DNA from: an uncultured Collinsella sp.
GTDB taxonomy: Bacteria > Actinomycetota > Coriobacteriia > Coriobacteriales > Coriobacteriaceae
Reading direction: 5' to 3'
Length of the DNA: 13,026 nucleotides
Assembly (NCBI GenBank): GCA_900550835.1
Contig: URTP01000045.1
Location: 1 to 13,026, forward strand
In this document: piece by piece, positions 5,247 to 13,026 of the stretch
Layout of the letters: each line of letters opens with the position of its first letter
Numbering within the stretch: the stretch's first letter is position 1
Notes under the pieces: model-generated
Seen by the model: the letters and a program-made list of their open reading frames with translations, nothing else
Databases searched by the model: none
Told to the model about the DNA's origin: nothing
Position numbers and translations under genes: made by a program

Positions 5247-5823
5247 TGGGGAGGTCGGGGAACCAGGTTGGTTTGGGCTGGTTGGGGGTGCGCTCGGCTA
5301 GGACCAGTTCCATCCAGCACATGTCGTACCAGCGGCCGAACTTTTGCGCGCAGCGGTCGAAGGCGCCCACCAGGCGATACCCCATATGGGCATGGAAATC
5401 CTGGCTGTTGTGCGTCAGGTACTCGTCGTCCTTGTCGTGCGGCACGGCAATGAGCGCGCACATGTTGGTGATACCCATCGCGACCAGGCACTGCTTGAGC
5501 GCGTCGTGCAGCTTGCGACCCAGCCCTCCATGGCGCACATCACGTGCCAGGTAGATTGACGTCTCGACCGACCAGTCGTATGCCTCGCGGCTGTTGAGCG
5601 GGCTCACGTAGGCATAGCCCACCGGACGCCCGTCCAGCTCCATCACCAGATATGGATAGCGCTCGAGCGTGCGCTCGATGCGCGCGGCAAACTCCTCAAC
5701 ACTCGGCACCTCGTATTCGCAGGTAATCGCCGTCTTACGCACATACGGCTCATAGATGGCAAGCAACACCGGCGCGTCATCGGGCGTCGCCAGGCGAATC
5801 GTCGGCTCGGACATCTCGGTCAT
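5233..5823 (-). CDS. GNAT-family N-acetyltransferase (phosphinothricin/methionine-sulfone acetyltransferase-like)
   Basis: This 196-aa cytoplasmic enzyme is predicted to move an acetyl group from acetyl-CoA to a small-molecule amine. The GNAT fold runs from IRLATPDDAPVLLAIYEPYV (about residues 9-28) to WYDMCWMEL (165-173). Motif A, which holds the pyrophosphate of CoA, is RHGGLG at 97-102. The pattern around AIYEPYVRKTAITCEYEVP and FHAHMGYRLVGAFDRCAQKFGRWYDMCWME resembles the Pat/MnaT group. The chosen ATG at 5823 follows GGGAGAAGAG. An in-frame ATG at 5892 would add 23 residues encoded by the upstream terminator hairpin and is less likely. The last 19 residues are a Pro-rich tail (NQPKPTWFPDLPKPTI) that runs into a REP-like repeat holding the stop codon, so the C-terminus may have been extended by the repeat. 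The physiological substrate is unknown. Confidence 0.88.
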   Translation of the reverse strand: MTEMSEPTIRLATPDDAPVLLAIYEPYVRKTAITCEYEVPSVEEFAARIERTLERYPYLVMELDGRPVGYAYVSPLNSREAYDWSVETSIYLARDVRHGGLGRKLHDALKQCLVAMGITNMCALIAVPHDKDDEYLTHNSQDFHAHMGYRLVGAFDRCAQKFGRWYDMCWMELVLAERTPNQPKPTWFPDLPKPTI

Positions 5824-5839
5824 GCAACTCTTCTCCCCC

Positions 5840-5883
5840 AAAAGCAAAGGCCGCCCTGCGCCAAACCCAGGCGTAGAACGGCC
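5840..5883 (-). terminator. Rho-independent terminator after the threonine-aldolase gene
   Basis: On the minus strand GGCCG (5879-5883) pairs with CGGCC (5849-5853), and CGCC (5870-5873) pairs with GGCG (5859-5862) after an internal loop. The stem is followed by TTTGCTTTT. It starts 18 bp after the aldolase stop codon and ends just before the GNAT ribosome site, so GNAT transcription needs readthrough or an internal promoter. Confidence 0.6.
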
Positions 5884-5901
5884 CCTCGTCATTACATCAA
5901 G

Positions 5902-6927
5902 CTACAGGACAGCCGCCAGCGCGTCGATGTCCTCCTGCGTCGTGGCCCAGCTGGTGCAAAAGCGCACCACTGTATGAGTCTCGTCGTACTTTTCCCAGTA
6001 CTCGATCGAGGCATGCTCGCGAATGCGCGCCATGTCCTCGTTGGGCAGAATCACAAACTGCTGGTTGGTCGGCGTCTCCAAGAAGAACTGGTAGCCGCGC
6101 TCATGCAGCACGCGACGCAGCGCCTGAGCGGTCTCAATCGCCTGGCGGCCAATCTCAAAATACAGGCCATCGGTAAAGAGCGCCTCAAACTGCACGCCCG
6201 TCAGGCGACCCTTGGCCAGCAGCGCGCCGTGCTGCTTAATGCGCGGAATGGGGTGCGCTGGAGCGTGCATGCCGCAAAACACCACGGCCTCGCCGCAAAG
6301 TGCGCCGCACTTGGTGCCGCCGATGTAGAACACGTCGCACAGCTGCGCCAGCTCGGGCAGGGCAATGTCGCACTCGTCGGCAGCCAGCGCATAGGCCAGG
6401 CGGGCGCCGTCCACAAACAGCGGAATCTTGCGCTCCTGGCACACCGCATGGATCGCCGCGAGCTCGGCCTTGGAATACAGCGTGCCGTACTCGGTCGACA
6501 GGCTCACGTACACGGCACCCGGAAACACCGTGTGCTCGTAGCTCTCGTTTTCGTAGAACACCTGGATATAGTTCTCGAGATCCTCGGCGTGCATTTTGCC
6601 CTCGTAGCCGGGGATGGTGAGCACCTTGTGGCCGCCAAACTCGATGGCGCCCGCCTCGTGGCAGGCGACATGGCCGGTCTCGGCGGCAACGACGCCCTCA
6701 TAAGGCGCGAGCAGCATGTCAATCACCGTCGCGTTGGCCTGCGTGCCGCCCACCAGAAAAAATACGTCGGCATCGGGGGCCTGGCAGGCCTCGCGGATCA
6801 GCTGCTTGGCACGCTCGGTGTGCGCGTCGGTACCGTAGCCGGGCTGCGGCTCCATGTTGGTGTCGACGAGCGCCTGCAGCACCGCCGGATGTGCGCCGTG
6901 GGAATAGTCGTTATTGAACGCGAGCAT
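5902..6927 (-). CDS. Threonine aldolase-type PLP enzyme (beta-eliminating lyase family)
   Basis: This is a pyridoxal-phosphate enzyme of fold type I, 341 aa, in the low-specificity L-threonine aldolase family (L-threonine or allo-threonine to glycine plus acetaldehyde). It starts MLAFNNDYSHGAHPAVLQAL. It shows the PLP phosphate-binding stretch FFLVGGTQANATVIDML (about 56-72), the TGHVACHEAGAIEFGGHKV segment (84-102), the cofactor-ring aspartate in FVDGARL (Asp173) and the Schiff-base lysine in IGGTKCG (Lys206). Length is typical. The ATG at 6927 has GAGAGG 7 nt upstream. The frame opens 13 codons further to 6966, but without a ribosome site. It lies 45 bp after the PAP2 gene and probably shares its transcript, ended by the terminator at 5840-5883. 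A related aromatic or D-specific beta-eliminating activity cannot be excluded from sequence alone. Confidence 0.9.
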   Translation of the reverse strand: MLAFNNDYSHGAHPAVLQALVDTNMEPQPGYGTDAHTERAKQLIREACQAPDADVFFLVGGTQANATVIDMLLAPYEGVVAAETGHVACHEAGAIEFGGHKVLTIPGYEGKMHAEDLENYIQVFYENESYEHTVFPGAVYVSLSTEYGTLYSKAELAAIHAVCQERKIPLFVDGARLAYALAADECDIALPELAQLCDVFYIGGTKCGALCGEAVVFCGMHAPAHPIPRIKQHGALLAKGRLTGVQFEALFTDGLYFEIGRQAIETAQALRRVLHERGYQFFLETPTNQQFVILPNEDMARIREHASIEYWEKYDETHTVVRFCTSWATTQEDIDALAAVL

Positions 6928-6972
6928 GGCAATCCTCTCTAGCCGGGCACGGGCCCGATGATTCAAACGCAG

Positions 6973-7836
6973 CTATTGTACGCCGCCCGGATAGGCAATG
7001 CGCGCGGCAAGACACTCAAGTGCCAGCACCAGGGCAAAGCCGCAGCTCACATCAGTCAAAAAGTGCGCACCGATCACAATGCGACCAAAGGCGACGAGCG
7101 CCGCAACCACAGCCGCCACCCAAAAGACCACACGGCGGCGCGACGGTTTTTCCTTAAAGGCCGCCGCGGGAAGCCCGGCGAGCATAAGGCCGATCGCCGC
7201 GTGCGCCGTGTGTCCGCTCGCAAACGACTTGAAACCGTCCTTGATCACGCCGGCGGCGACATATGACCACTTGTCGGGGTTACCGATCACCCACCACGGC
7301 TGAAAATCGAGCCCCTGCGTCACCTCAATCACGCGCATGCGCGGGCGCGACCACAGCGGCTTGACGATCACGTTGAGGATAATGGCCTGGGCGACCCACA
7401 CGGCAAGCACCATCAACGCCCAACGCGTGAGCTCTTTGGAATCGGTATCGCGCGTAAGGCGATAGACAATGAAGTTGGCAGCGATGACCAGCACAAACGT
7501 CAGCACGAGCTGAGCCGCAACAAGTTTGCCGCCGACGCGCAGGGACGAAATAACCTCGTAGCCGACCAGGCCGACGTTGACGAGGATGCCGAGTACGGCG
7601 AGCCATTTGCTTCCCTTGGAGTCGGGGCGCGCCGCGCGCACGAGCATAACGCCCGCGACGCTCGCCGTCAGCTCAAACGGCAGCTCGCCGGCGGCCTCGA
7701 TAAAGCGACCGTACATGCTACCGATGTTGAACAGCGCGCTCGAAATCTGATAATCGAAGAAGCTGCCCAAGCCCAGGCAAAGGCACAGAACAACCGCGAT
7801 AATGGCGACGTCTTTCTTATAGATGTATCCGAACAT
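6973..7836 (-). CDS. PAP2-family membrane phosphatase
   Basis: This 287-aa integral membrane protein has about six helices and the PAP2 (type 2 phosphatidic acid phosphatase) active site, which removes phosphate from lipid phosphates such as undecaprenyl pyrophosphate or phosphatidylglycerophosphate. Motif 1 is KPLWSRPRM (Lys159, Arg166), the KX6RP pattern with Met in place of the last Pro. Motif 2 is FASGH (205-209). Motif 3 is GRIVIGAHFLTD, with Arg252, His258 and Asp262 in the expected RX5HX3D spacing, so the catalytic histidines are both present. The N-terminus has a first helix at about 10-25 (AIIAVVLCLCLGLG). The start ATG at 7836 is preceded by AAAGGA. It follows mfd by 56 bp and precedes the aldolase by 45 bp, suggesting a loose operon. 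The specific lipid substrate is unknown. Confidence 0.9.
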   Translation of the reverse strand: MFGYIYKKDVAIIAVVLCLCLGLGSFFDYQISSALFNIGSMYGRFIEAAGELPFELTASVAGVMLVRAARPDSKGSKWLAVLGILVNVGLVGYEVISSLRVGGKLVAAQLVLTFVLVIAANFIVYRLTRDTDSKELTRWALMVLAVWVAQAIILNVIVKPLWSRPRMRVIEVTQGLDFQPWWVIGNPDKWSYVAAGVIKDGFKSFASGHTAHAAIGLMLAGLPAAAFKEKPSRRRVVFWVAAVVAALVAFGRIVIGAHFLTDVSCGFALVLALECLAARIAYPGGVQ

Positions 7837-7892
7837 GCTTTCCTTTCGATGGAACCAGAGTGCCCAAATGGGGCGTTTGCAACGTCGACCCG

Positions 7893-10800
7893 TTAGTCGT
7901 CGTCGCTCGCACCCAGCTGCTGCAGCAGCATGAGCGCTGCGGCCACGGGGCCGGTGCCGTCGTTGGCGTCGAGGCCACGGCCCAGGCCGCTGCCCGCACC
8001 GGCGCCCGCCTTGTAGGGCACCGACAGCTTACGGCTCTTGGGAAAGTTCACCGCGCCGTAGCGGGTCTTAAGCTCAAAGGCCACCTTCTTGGGCACGTCG
8101 ACGCCCAAAAACGTGATGCGACCGCCGCTGAGCGTGACGCTCTCGAGCCCCAGGCGCTCGCCGCGAATGCGGATGCGCGCGCGATTGAACAGGTTGAGTC
8201 CCGCCAACGGCAGCTCGCCATGCGCGGCCTCGGTCTCTTCCTGCACCTCGTCGATGCTCTCCAGGTCCTCGGCCGCTGCGAGCTTGCGATACACGAGCAC
8301 GCGCTGGTCCACCGCCGGCAGGTACTCCTCGGACAAGAAGTAATCGGCCGGCAGATTAATACCCACGCTCGCCGCCTCCACGCCGGCGTCGTCATCGCCG
8401 CGCGCCTCGGCCACGGCCTGGCCCAACATCTGCGTAAACAGGTCAAAGCCCACACTCGACAGGTTGCCGTGCTGCTCAGCGCCCATCAGCGAACCGGCGC
8501 CGCGGATCTCCAGGTCGCGCATGGCGATGCGCATGCCGCTGCCCAAGTCCTGGAACTCGGAAAGCGCGGTCAGGCGTGCCGTCGCCTCCTCGGTAAGCGG
8601 CAGCTCGCCCGGGAACATAAAGTACGCGTATGCCTGCGTGGCTGAGCGGCCAACACGACCCTTGAGCTGGTAGAGCTGCGCCAGACCCAGGCGCTGCGAA
8701 TCCTCGATGATAAGCGTGTTGGCGGTAGCGTTGTCAATACCGCTCTCCACGATGGTCGTGGCGATGAGCACGTCGATCTTTTTGGTCGCGAACTCGATCA
8801 TCACATCCTCGACCTCGCGCGGGCTCATCTTGCCGTGCGCCACGCCCACGCGTGCCTCGGGCGCGGCCTCGTGCACGCGCGCCACGGCGTCGTCGATGGT
8901 CTTGACGCGGTTGGACACGTAATACACCTGTCCGCCGCGGCCCACTTCCAGACGGATCGCCGCGCTCACCACGTCGGGGTCGTACTCCCCCACGTGCACG
9001 ATCACGGGGCGGCGCCCGGTCGGCGGTGTGGTGATCAGGCTCATATCGCGCACACCGCTCGTGGCCATCTGCATGGTGCGCGGGATGGGCGTTGCCGAAA
9101 GCGTGAGCACGTCGATCTGTTCGCGCAAGTTTTTGAGCTGTTCCTTGTGCTGCACGCCAAAGCGCTGCTCCTCGTCGATGATCACCAGGCCCAGGTTCTT
9201 GGGGTTCACATCGGCCGAAAGCAGGCGGTGCGTACCGATGAGCACGTCGATCGTGCCCTCGGCAAACGCCTTGAGCGCGCGCTTTTGCTGCGCCGGCGTG
9301 CGGAAGCGGCTGAGCACCTCGACCTCAAGGCCAAACGGGGCAAAGCGCTCAAAGAACGTCTCGTAGTGCTGCTGGGCCAGAATGGTCGTGGGGCAGAGCA
9401 CCATGACCTGGCGGCCGGAGTCCACGCACTTAAACGCCGCACGCAGGGCGACCTCGGTCTTGCCAAAGCCCACATCGCCGCACAGCAGGCGGTCCATGGG
9501 CTTGGGCGCCTCCATGTCGGCCTTGATGTCGGCGATGGCCTCCAGCTGGTCGCGCGTCTCGTCGTAAGGAAAGCTCTGCTCCATCTCGATCTGCTCGGGC
9601 GTGTCGGGTGGGCAGGCGATACCGGTAATCGAAGAGCGGCGCGTATACAGATCGACCAGGTCAAACGCCAACTTTTTGGCGTTCTTGCGCGCCTTATTGG
9701 TGGCACGCGTCCAGTCGGCGGTGTTGAGCCTGGTCAGGCGTGGCTTGTCACCGTCGGGGCCAACATAACGCGTAATGCGGTCGACCTGCTCCAGCGGCAC
9801 GTAGAGCTTGTCGCCATCGGCGTATTCCAGCAAAAAGTAGTCGCGCTCCTTGCCGCCCACTTCCTGGCGCGCGATCTCGCTAAAGAGCGCGATGCCGTGA
9901 GTGGCGTGCACCACGTAGTCGCCCGGCTTAAACGGGAAGGTGATCTGCGTAATGTCAACCTTGCGGCGGCTGCGCGCGCGGTTGGCGTCCATGCGGGCGT
10001 TGAGGTCGGCAATCGAGAACACGGCCAGGTTGGCATCGGGCACCACCACGCCCTGCGGCAAGGCGGCATCGACAAAGGTCACGCGTCCGCGCGAGATGGT
10101 GGGCACGGCGGCACCGGCGGCAGCCTGGGCGGCACCTGCCTCGAGCGAGCGGGCGTTGAGCGCGTCGGCCTTGCGTTCGCGAATTGCAGCATGAGCATCC
10201 TGGCGGACAGCACGATCGGCAGAATCTGCCGCTGCCACGCGCACACGGTCGCCAATAGCGCCCGCGTTTTCGGGCGCGGCCGTCAGCGACTCCTCAAAGG
10301 TAATACCCTCATCGCCAAAGGTGAGCTCCATCGACTCGCGCGCACCGCGGTCGGGGATGGCAAATACGCAGGCATAGCGCTTGCCCACGACCTCCTGGAT
10401 GCGCGTCATAAAGCGATTGTCCGAGCCCGCGATGGCCGGCTGCTCAATCTTGAGCTCTGCCGTCACCGCACCGCCGGCACGGATCAAGCTCACGTAGTTA
10501 AGGCGCTGCTGGGCACCAAAGTCGAGTTGCTGGGCACGCACGTACAGGCCGTCCAGACGGTCGACCCCCGCCTCGCCGGCACGTGCCTCGATATCCTCGT
10601 AGGCGCGCAGGCAATCGTCGAACAGCGAGCGCGGCTCGGACAGCACCACGAGCGCCTTGCCGCTCACATGCGACAGCGGGCTCACGGTCTGGCCGTACAT
10701 CACCGGCAAAAAGCGGTCGAGCTCGGGCGTGACGATGCGCGCATCCACCATCTCGAGCAGCGCCGCCAGTTTGCTGTCGTCCTGGCTGGCACGATAGAGC

Positions 10801-11525
10801 GCCACATGCATGTTGTGGACGGCGTCGTCGGTGAGTGCGAGCTCGCGACAGGGGAAGATCTCGATGCTGTCCTCGTTGCCGATGGTCTGGCCCGTGGAAC
10901 TCACCATGCGGCGGATACGGTCGATCTCGTCGCCAAAGAACTCGATGCGCACGGGCGCCTTTTCCTGTGCGGGAAACACCTCGACGGTGTCACCGTGCAC
11001 GCGGAACAGGCCGGGTGCATCGGCGGCGCCGGCATTGGTGTAGCCCATGCCCACCAGGCGCTGCGGCACCTCGTCAAAAGGGATCTCCTCGCCCACCGCA
11101 AAGGTCGTGGACTCCCAGTAGCGGCTCTCGACCGGCGGCACGCAGCGCAGCAGTGCGCGGGCCGAGGCGACCATAATGCAGTTGTCGCCGCGCACGATGC
11201 GCCCGAGCGCCTCGCAGCGCTGCGCCACCACGGCGTCGTCGGGCGCCTGCTCGCGCCACGGATAGTCCTTGCGCTCGGGGAAGCGGCACACGTGCGCCAG
11301 CCCCACATAGGCGGCAAGGCTGCGGGCGGCACGATCGGCCGCGTCCTCGCCGCTCACAATGTAGACCGTGGGGCGCGGACGGCGCGCAAACTGGGCGGCG
11401 GCCATAAGCGTACGGCCCGACTGCGACACGGCCAGCGTCACGTCCTCGCCGGCATCGAGTCCGGCCTCGACGGTCTGCAAGGCCTCGGCAGTGTAGAGCT
11501 GCGCGGCTATACGGTGAATGAGCAT
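7893..11525 (-). CDS. mfd: Transcription-repair coupling factor Mfd
   Basis: Mfd is a cytoplasmic DNA translocase that removes RNA polymerase stalled at lesions and recruits UvrA. The protein is 1210 aa, normal to slightly long. In order: a UvrB-like N-terminal region (about 1-400), an Ala-rich insert of about 45 residues (429-474), the CarD-like RNA polymerase interaction domain (about 521-590, with PFKPGDYVVHATHGI), and the RecG-like helicase. The helicase has Walker A GDVGFGKT (683-690), DEEQ (784-787), the TLSATPIPRT motif III region and QLKGRVGRS (953-961). The TRCF C-terminal domain runs to about 1170, followed by a Gly-rich tail (GAGAGSGLGRG, 1173-1183). The ATG at 11525 is chosen because GGAGG lies 6 nt upstream. 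Nine extra in-frame codons upstream lack a ribosome site. Neighbours are nth upstream and a PAP2 gene downstream. A terminator-like hairpin precedes it in the leader. Confidence 0.98.
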   Translation of the reverse strand: MLIHRIAAQLYTAEALQTVEAGLDAGEDVTLAVSQSGRTLMAAAQFARRPRPTVYIVSGEDAADRAARSLAAYVGLAHVCRFPERKDYPWREQAPDDAVVAQRCEALGRIVRGDNCIMVASARALLRCVPPVESRYWESTTFAVGEEIPFDEVPQRLVGMGYTNAGAADAPGLFRVHGDTVEVFPAQEKAPVRIEFFGDEIDRIRRMVSSTGQTIGNEDSIEIFPCRELALTDDAVHNMHVALYRASQDDSKLAALLEMVDARIVTPELDRFLPVMYGQTVSPLSHVSGKALVVLSEPRSLFDDCLRAYEDIEARAGEAGVDRLDGLYVRAQQLDFGAQQRLNYVSLIRAGGAVTAELKIEQPAIAGSDNRFMTRIQEVVGKRYACVFAIPDRGARESMELTFGDEGITFEESLTAAPENAGAIGDRVRVAAADSADRAVRQDAHAAIRERKADALNARSLEAGAAQAAAGAAVPTISRGRVTFVDAALPQGVVVPDANLAVFSIADLNARMDANRARSRRKVDITQITFPFKPGDYVVHATHGIALFSEIARQEVGGKERDYFLLEYADGDKLYVPLEQVDRITRYVGPDGDKPRLTRLNTADWTRATNKARKNAKKLAFDLVDLYTRRSSITGIACPPDTPEQIEMEQSFPYDETRDQLEAIADIKADMEAPKPMDRLLCGDVGFGKTEVALRAAFKCVDSGRQVMVLCPTTILAQQHYETFFERFAPFGLEVEVLSRFRTPAQQKRALKAFAEGTIDVLIGTHRLLSADVNPKNLGLVIIDEEQRFGVQHKEQLKNLREQIDVLTLSATPIPRTMQMATSGVRDMSLITTPPTGRRPVIVHVGEYDPDVVSAAIRLEVGRGGQVYYVSNRVKTIDDAVARVHEAAPEARVGVAHGKMSPREVEDVMIEFATKKIDVLIATTIVESGIDNATANTLIIEDSQRLGLAQLYQLKGRVGRSATQAYAYFMFPGELPLTEEATARLTALSEFQDLGSGMRIAMRDLEIRGAGSLMGAEQHGNLSSVGFDLFTQMLGQAVAEARGDDDAGVEAASVGINLPADYFLSEEYLPAVDQRVLVYRKLAAAEDLESIDEVQEETEAAHGELPLAGLNLFNRARIRIRGERLGLESVTLSGGRITFLGVDVPKKVAFELKTRYGAVNFPKSRKLSVPYKAGAGAGSGLGRGLDANDGTGPVAAALMLLQQLGASDDD

Positions 11526-11550
11526 GCTGTTCCTCCGGCATCGCAACGCC

Positions 11551-11578
11551 AAAAGCCCGCCGGGGCAAGCTCGGCGGG
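11551..11578 (-). terminator. Terminator-like hairpin in the mfd leader
   Basis: CCCGCCG (11572-11578) and CGGCGGG (11556-11562) pair perfectly on the minus strand with a 9-nt loop, followed by CTTTT (11551-11555). It ends 25 bp before the mfd start codon and about 105 bp after the nth stop. As no promoter fits between hairpin and mfd, either transcripts from upstream read through it or it works as an attenuator. Confidence 0.6.
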
Positions 11579-11652
11579 TCGTACGTCAAATACATTGTCT
11601 GTCATGGTAGCGCATGGAGAGGACTCCGGCTCAAGGGCAAACCCAGCCCCGC

Positions 11653-11677
11653 AAAAAACGCCAGACGAAGATGCGTT
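11653..11677 (-). terminator. Weak terminator just after nth
   Basis: Six bases after the nth stop on the minus strand, AACGC (11673-11677) can pair with GCGTT (11657-11661), with an 11-nt loop, followed by six T (11653-11658). The stem is short, so the call is uncertain. The remainder of the 157-bp gap up to mfd holds only the second hairpin. Confidence 0.4.
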
Positions 11678-11682
11678 CCGCC

Positions 11683-12348
11683 CTACCCCGCCACGCGCAC
11701 GCTGGGGCACAAATCTGCCAGCGGACACTCGTCACACTTGGGTTTGCGGGCGTCGCAGATCTCGCGACCAAAGGTGATCCACTGATGGTTGACCGACTCC
11801 CAATACTCGTGCGGCAAAATCTTGAGCAGATCCTGCTCGGTCTTGAGCGGTTCCTTGGCATGCGTCTTGGGACTCAGCATCAGGCGGTGCGCAATGCGGT
11901 TGACGTGCGTGTCCACCGCAATACCCTCCACGATGCCATACCCCACGTTGAGCACGATGTTCGCCGTCTTGCGTCCCACGCCCGGCAGCTTCACGAGTTC
12001 CTTCATGTCGGCCGGCACCTCGCCGTCATAGTCGGCGACGATCATCTGCGCGGCCTCGACGGCATGCTTGGCTTTGCTCTTGTAGAAGCCGAGTGACTTG
12101 ATGGTGTCCGCCACGTCAGCTACGCTCGCCCCGGCCATGGCCTCGGGCGTGGGCCACTGGGCAAACAGCCGCGGCGTCACTTTGTTGACCTGCGCATCGG
12201 TCGTTTGCGCCGAAAGCAGCACCGCGATCAGCAGGCGGAAGGGATTCTCGTGGTCCAAAAAGCACTCGACCGGGCCATAGCGACGGTTGAGGCGCTCACA
12301 CACCTCGATGGCGCGCTCGCGCTTGGCGGCATTGGTCTCGCGTGGCAT
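11683..12348 (-). CDS. nth: Endonuclease III (DNA glycosylase/AP lyase)
   Basis: Nth is a base-excision repair enzyme that removes oxidised pyrimidines and cuts at the abasic site. The protein is 221 aa, close to the 211 of E. coli Nth. The helix-hairpin-helix ELVKLPGVGRKTANIVL (117-133) includes the catalytic Lys127. The catalytic Asp146 lies in AVDTHVNRI. The [4Fe-4S] cluster cysteines are Cys198, Cys205, Cys208 and Cys214, with spacing C-X6-C-X2-C-X5-C as in E. coli. The ATG at 12348 has AAGGAG about 6 nt upstream. Eight further in-frame codons exist upstream but lack a ribosome site. It follows the ABC transporter gene by 63 bp and may share its transcript. That gap holds an imperfect palindrome TGGGCACAATTGTCCCA (12383-12399) of unknown meaning. 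Confidence 0.97.
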   Translation of the reverse strand: MPRETNAAKRERAIEVCERLNRRYGPVECFLDHENPFRLLIAVLLSAQTTDAQVNKVTPRLFAQWPTPEAMAGASVADVADTIKSLGFYKSKAKHAVEAAQMIVADYDGEVPADMKELVKLPGVGRKTANIVLNVGYGIVEGIAVDTHVNRIAHRLMLSPKTHAKEPLKTEQDLLKILPHEYWESVNHQWITFGREICDARKPKCDECPLADLCPSVRVAG

Positions 12349-12411
12349 AACGACTCCTTGGCTCAACGGCACAACAAACCTATGGGCACAATTGTCCCAC
12401 GTCCGAGACGC

Positions 12412-13026
<615 letters not shown>

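Noticed and set aside
7866..7879. Small hairpin (GCCC/GGGC) between mfd and the PAP2 gene
   Set aside because: The stem is only 4 bp and no T run follows, so a terminator call is not supported.
8835..11777. A 980-codon open frame on the plus strand
   Set aside because: It lies entirely antisense to mfd, has a His/Ala/Gly/Arg-rich composition with no recognisable domain, and is explained by the GC-rich codon bias of mfd.
12383..12399. Imperfect palindrome TGGGCACAATTGTCCCA between the ABC gene and nth, considered as a LexA-like or Rex-like operator
   Set aside because: It matches neither consensus, its two halves are offset by one base, and the position inside a probable operon argues against an operator.

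Overview
The window looks like a chromosomal piece of a high-GC anaerobic gut actinobacterium of the class Coriobacteriia, most likely Collinsella or a close relative. This is inferred from the GC-rich codon use, the gene content (mannose-family PTS, Amadori-type deglycase) and the style of the intergenic repeats. No rRNA or other phylogenetic marker is present to prove it. All genes are on the minus strand except one GntR-type regulator at 4489-5211. No tRNA, rRNA, CRISPR array, insertion sequence or phage gene was seen.

Left part (1-5211): a sugar-uptake and catabolism block. Reading with transcription (right to left) it holds a divergently placed GntR/UTRA regulator, a SIS-domain sugar-phosphate deglycase related to FrlB/FraB/GfrF, a DMT (EamA) membrane transporter, and then a mannose/sorbose-family PTS operon (fused IIA-IIB, then IIC; IID should lie just beyond base 1). 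The combination suggests import and phosphorylation of an Amadori compound (such as fructoselysine or glucoselysine) by the PTS, and cleavage of the phosphorylated product by the SIS enzyme. The exact substrate is an inference. The intergenic DNA is rich in signals: helically phased ATACA repeats between the regulator and the deglycase, a 16-bp motif shared by the IIAB and EamA promoters, a 21-bp-period direct repeat upstream of IIAB, and a 93-nt nested hairpin between EamA and the deglycase.

Middle (5212-7892): a GNAT acetyltransferase, a PLP-dependent threonine-aldolase-type enzyme and a PAP2 membrane phosphatase, all on the minus strand downstream of mfd with short gaps. A rho-independent terminator follows the aldolase. 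A REP-like inverted repeat marks the convergent junction between the GntR gene and the GNAT gene.

Right part (7893-13026): DNA repair genes mfd (transcription-repair coupling factor) and nth (endonuclease III), then the 3' part of an ABC exporter gene that continues past the right edge. Terminator-like hairpins lie between nth and mfd, one of them directly ahead of the mfd ribosome binding site.

The repair and housekeeping genes on the right are ordinary. The points of interest are the probable Amadori-product locus and its undescribed regulatory DNA and structured intergenic elements.
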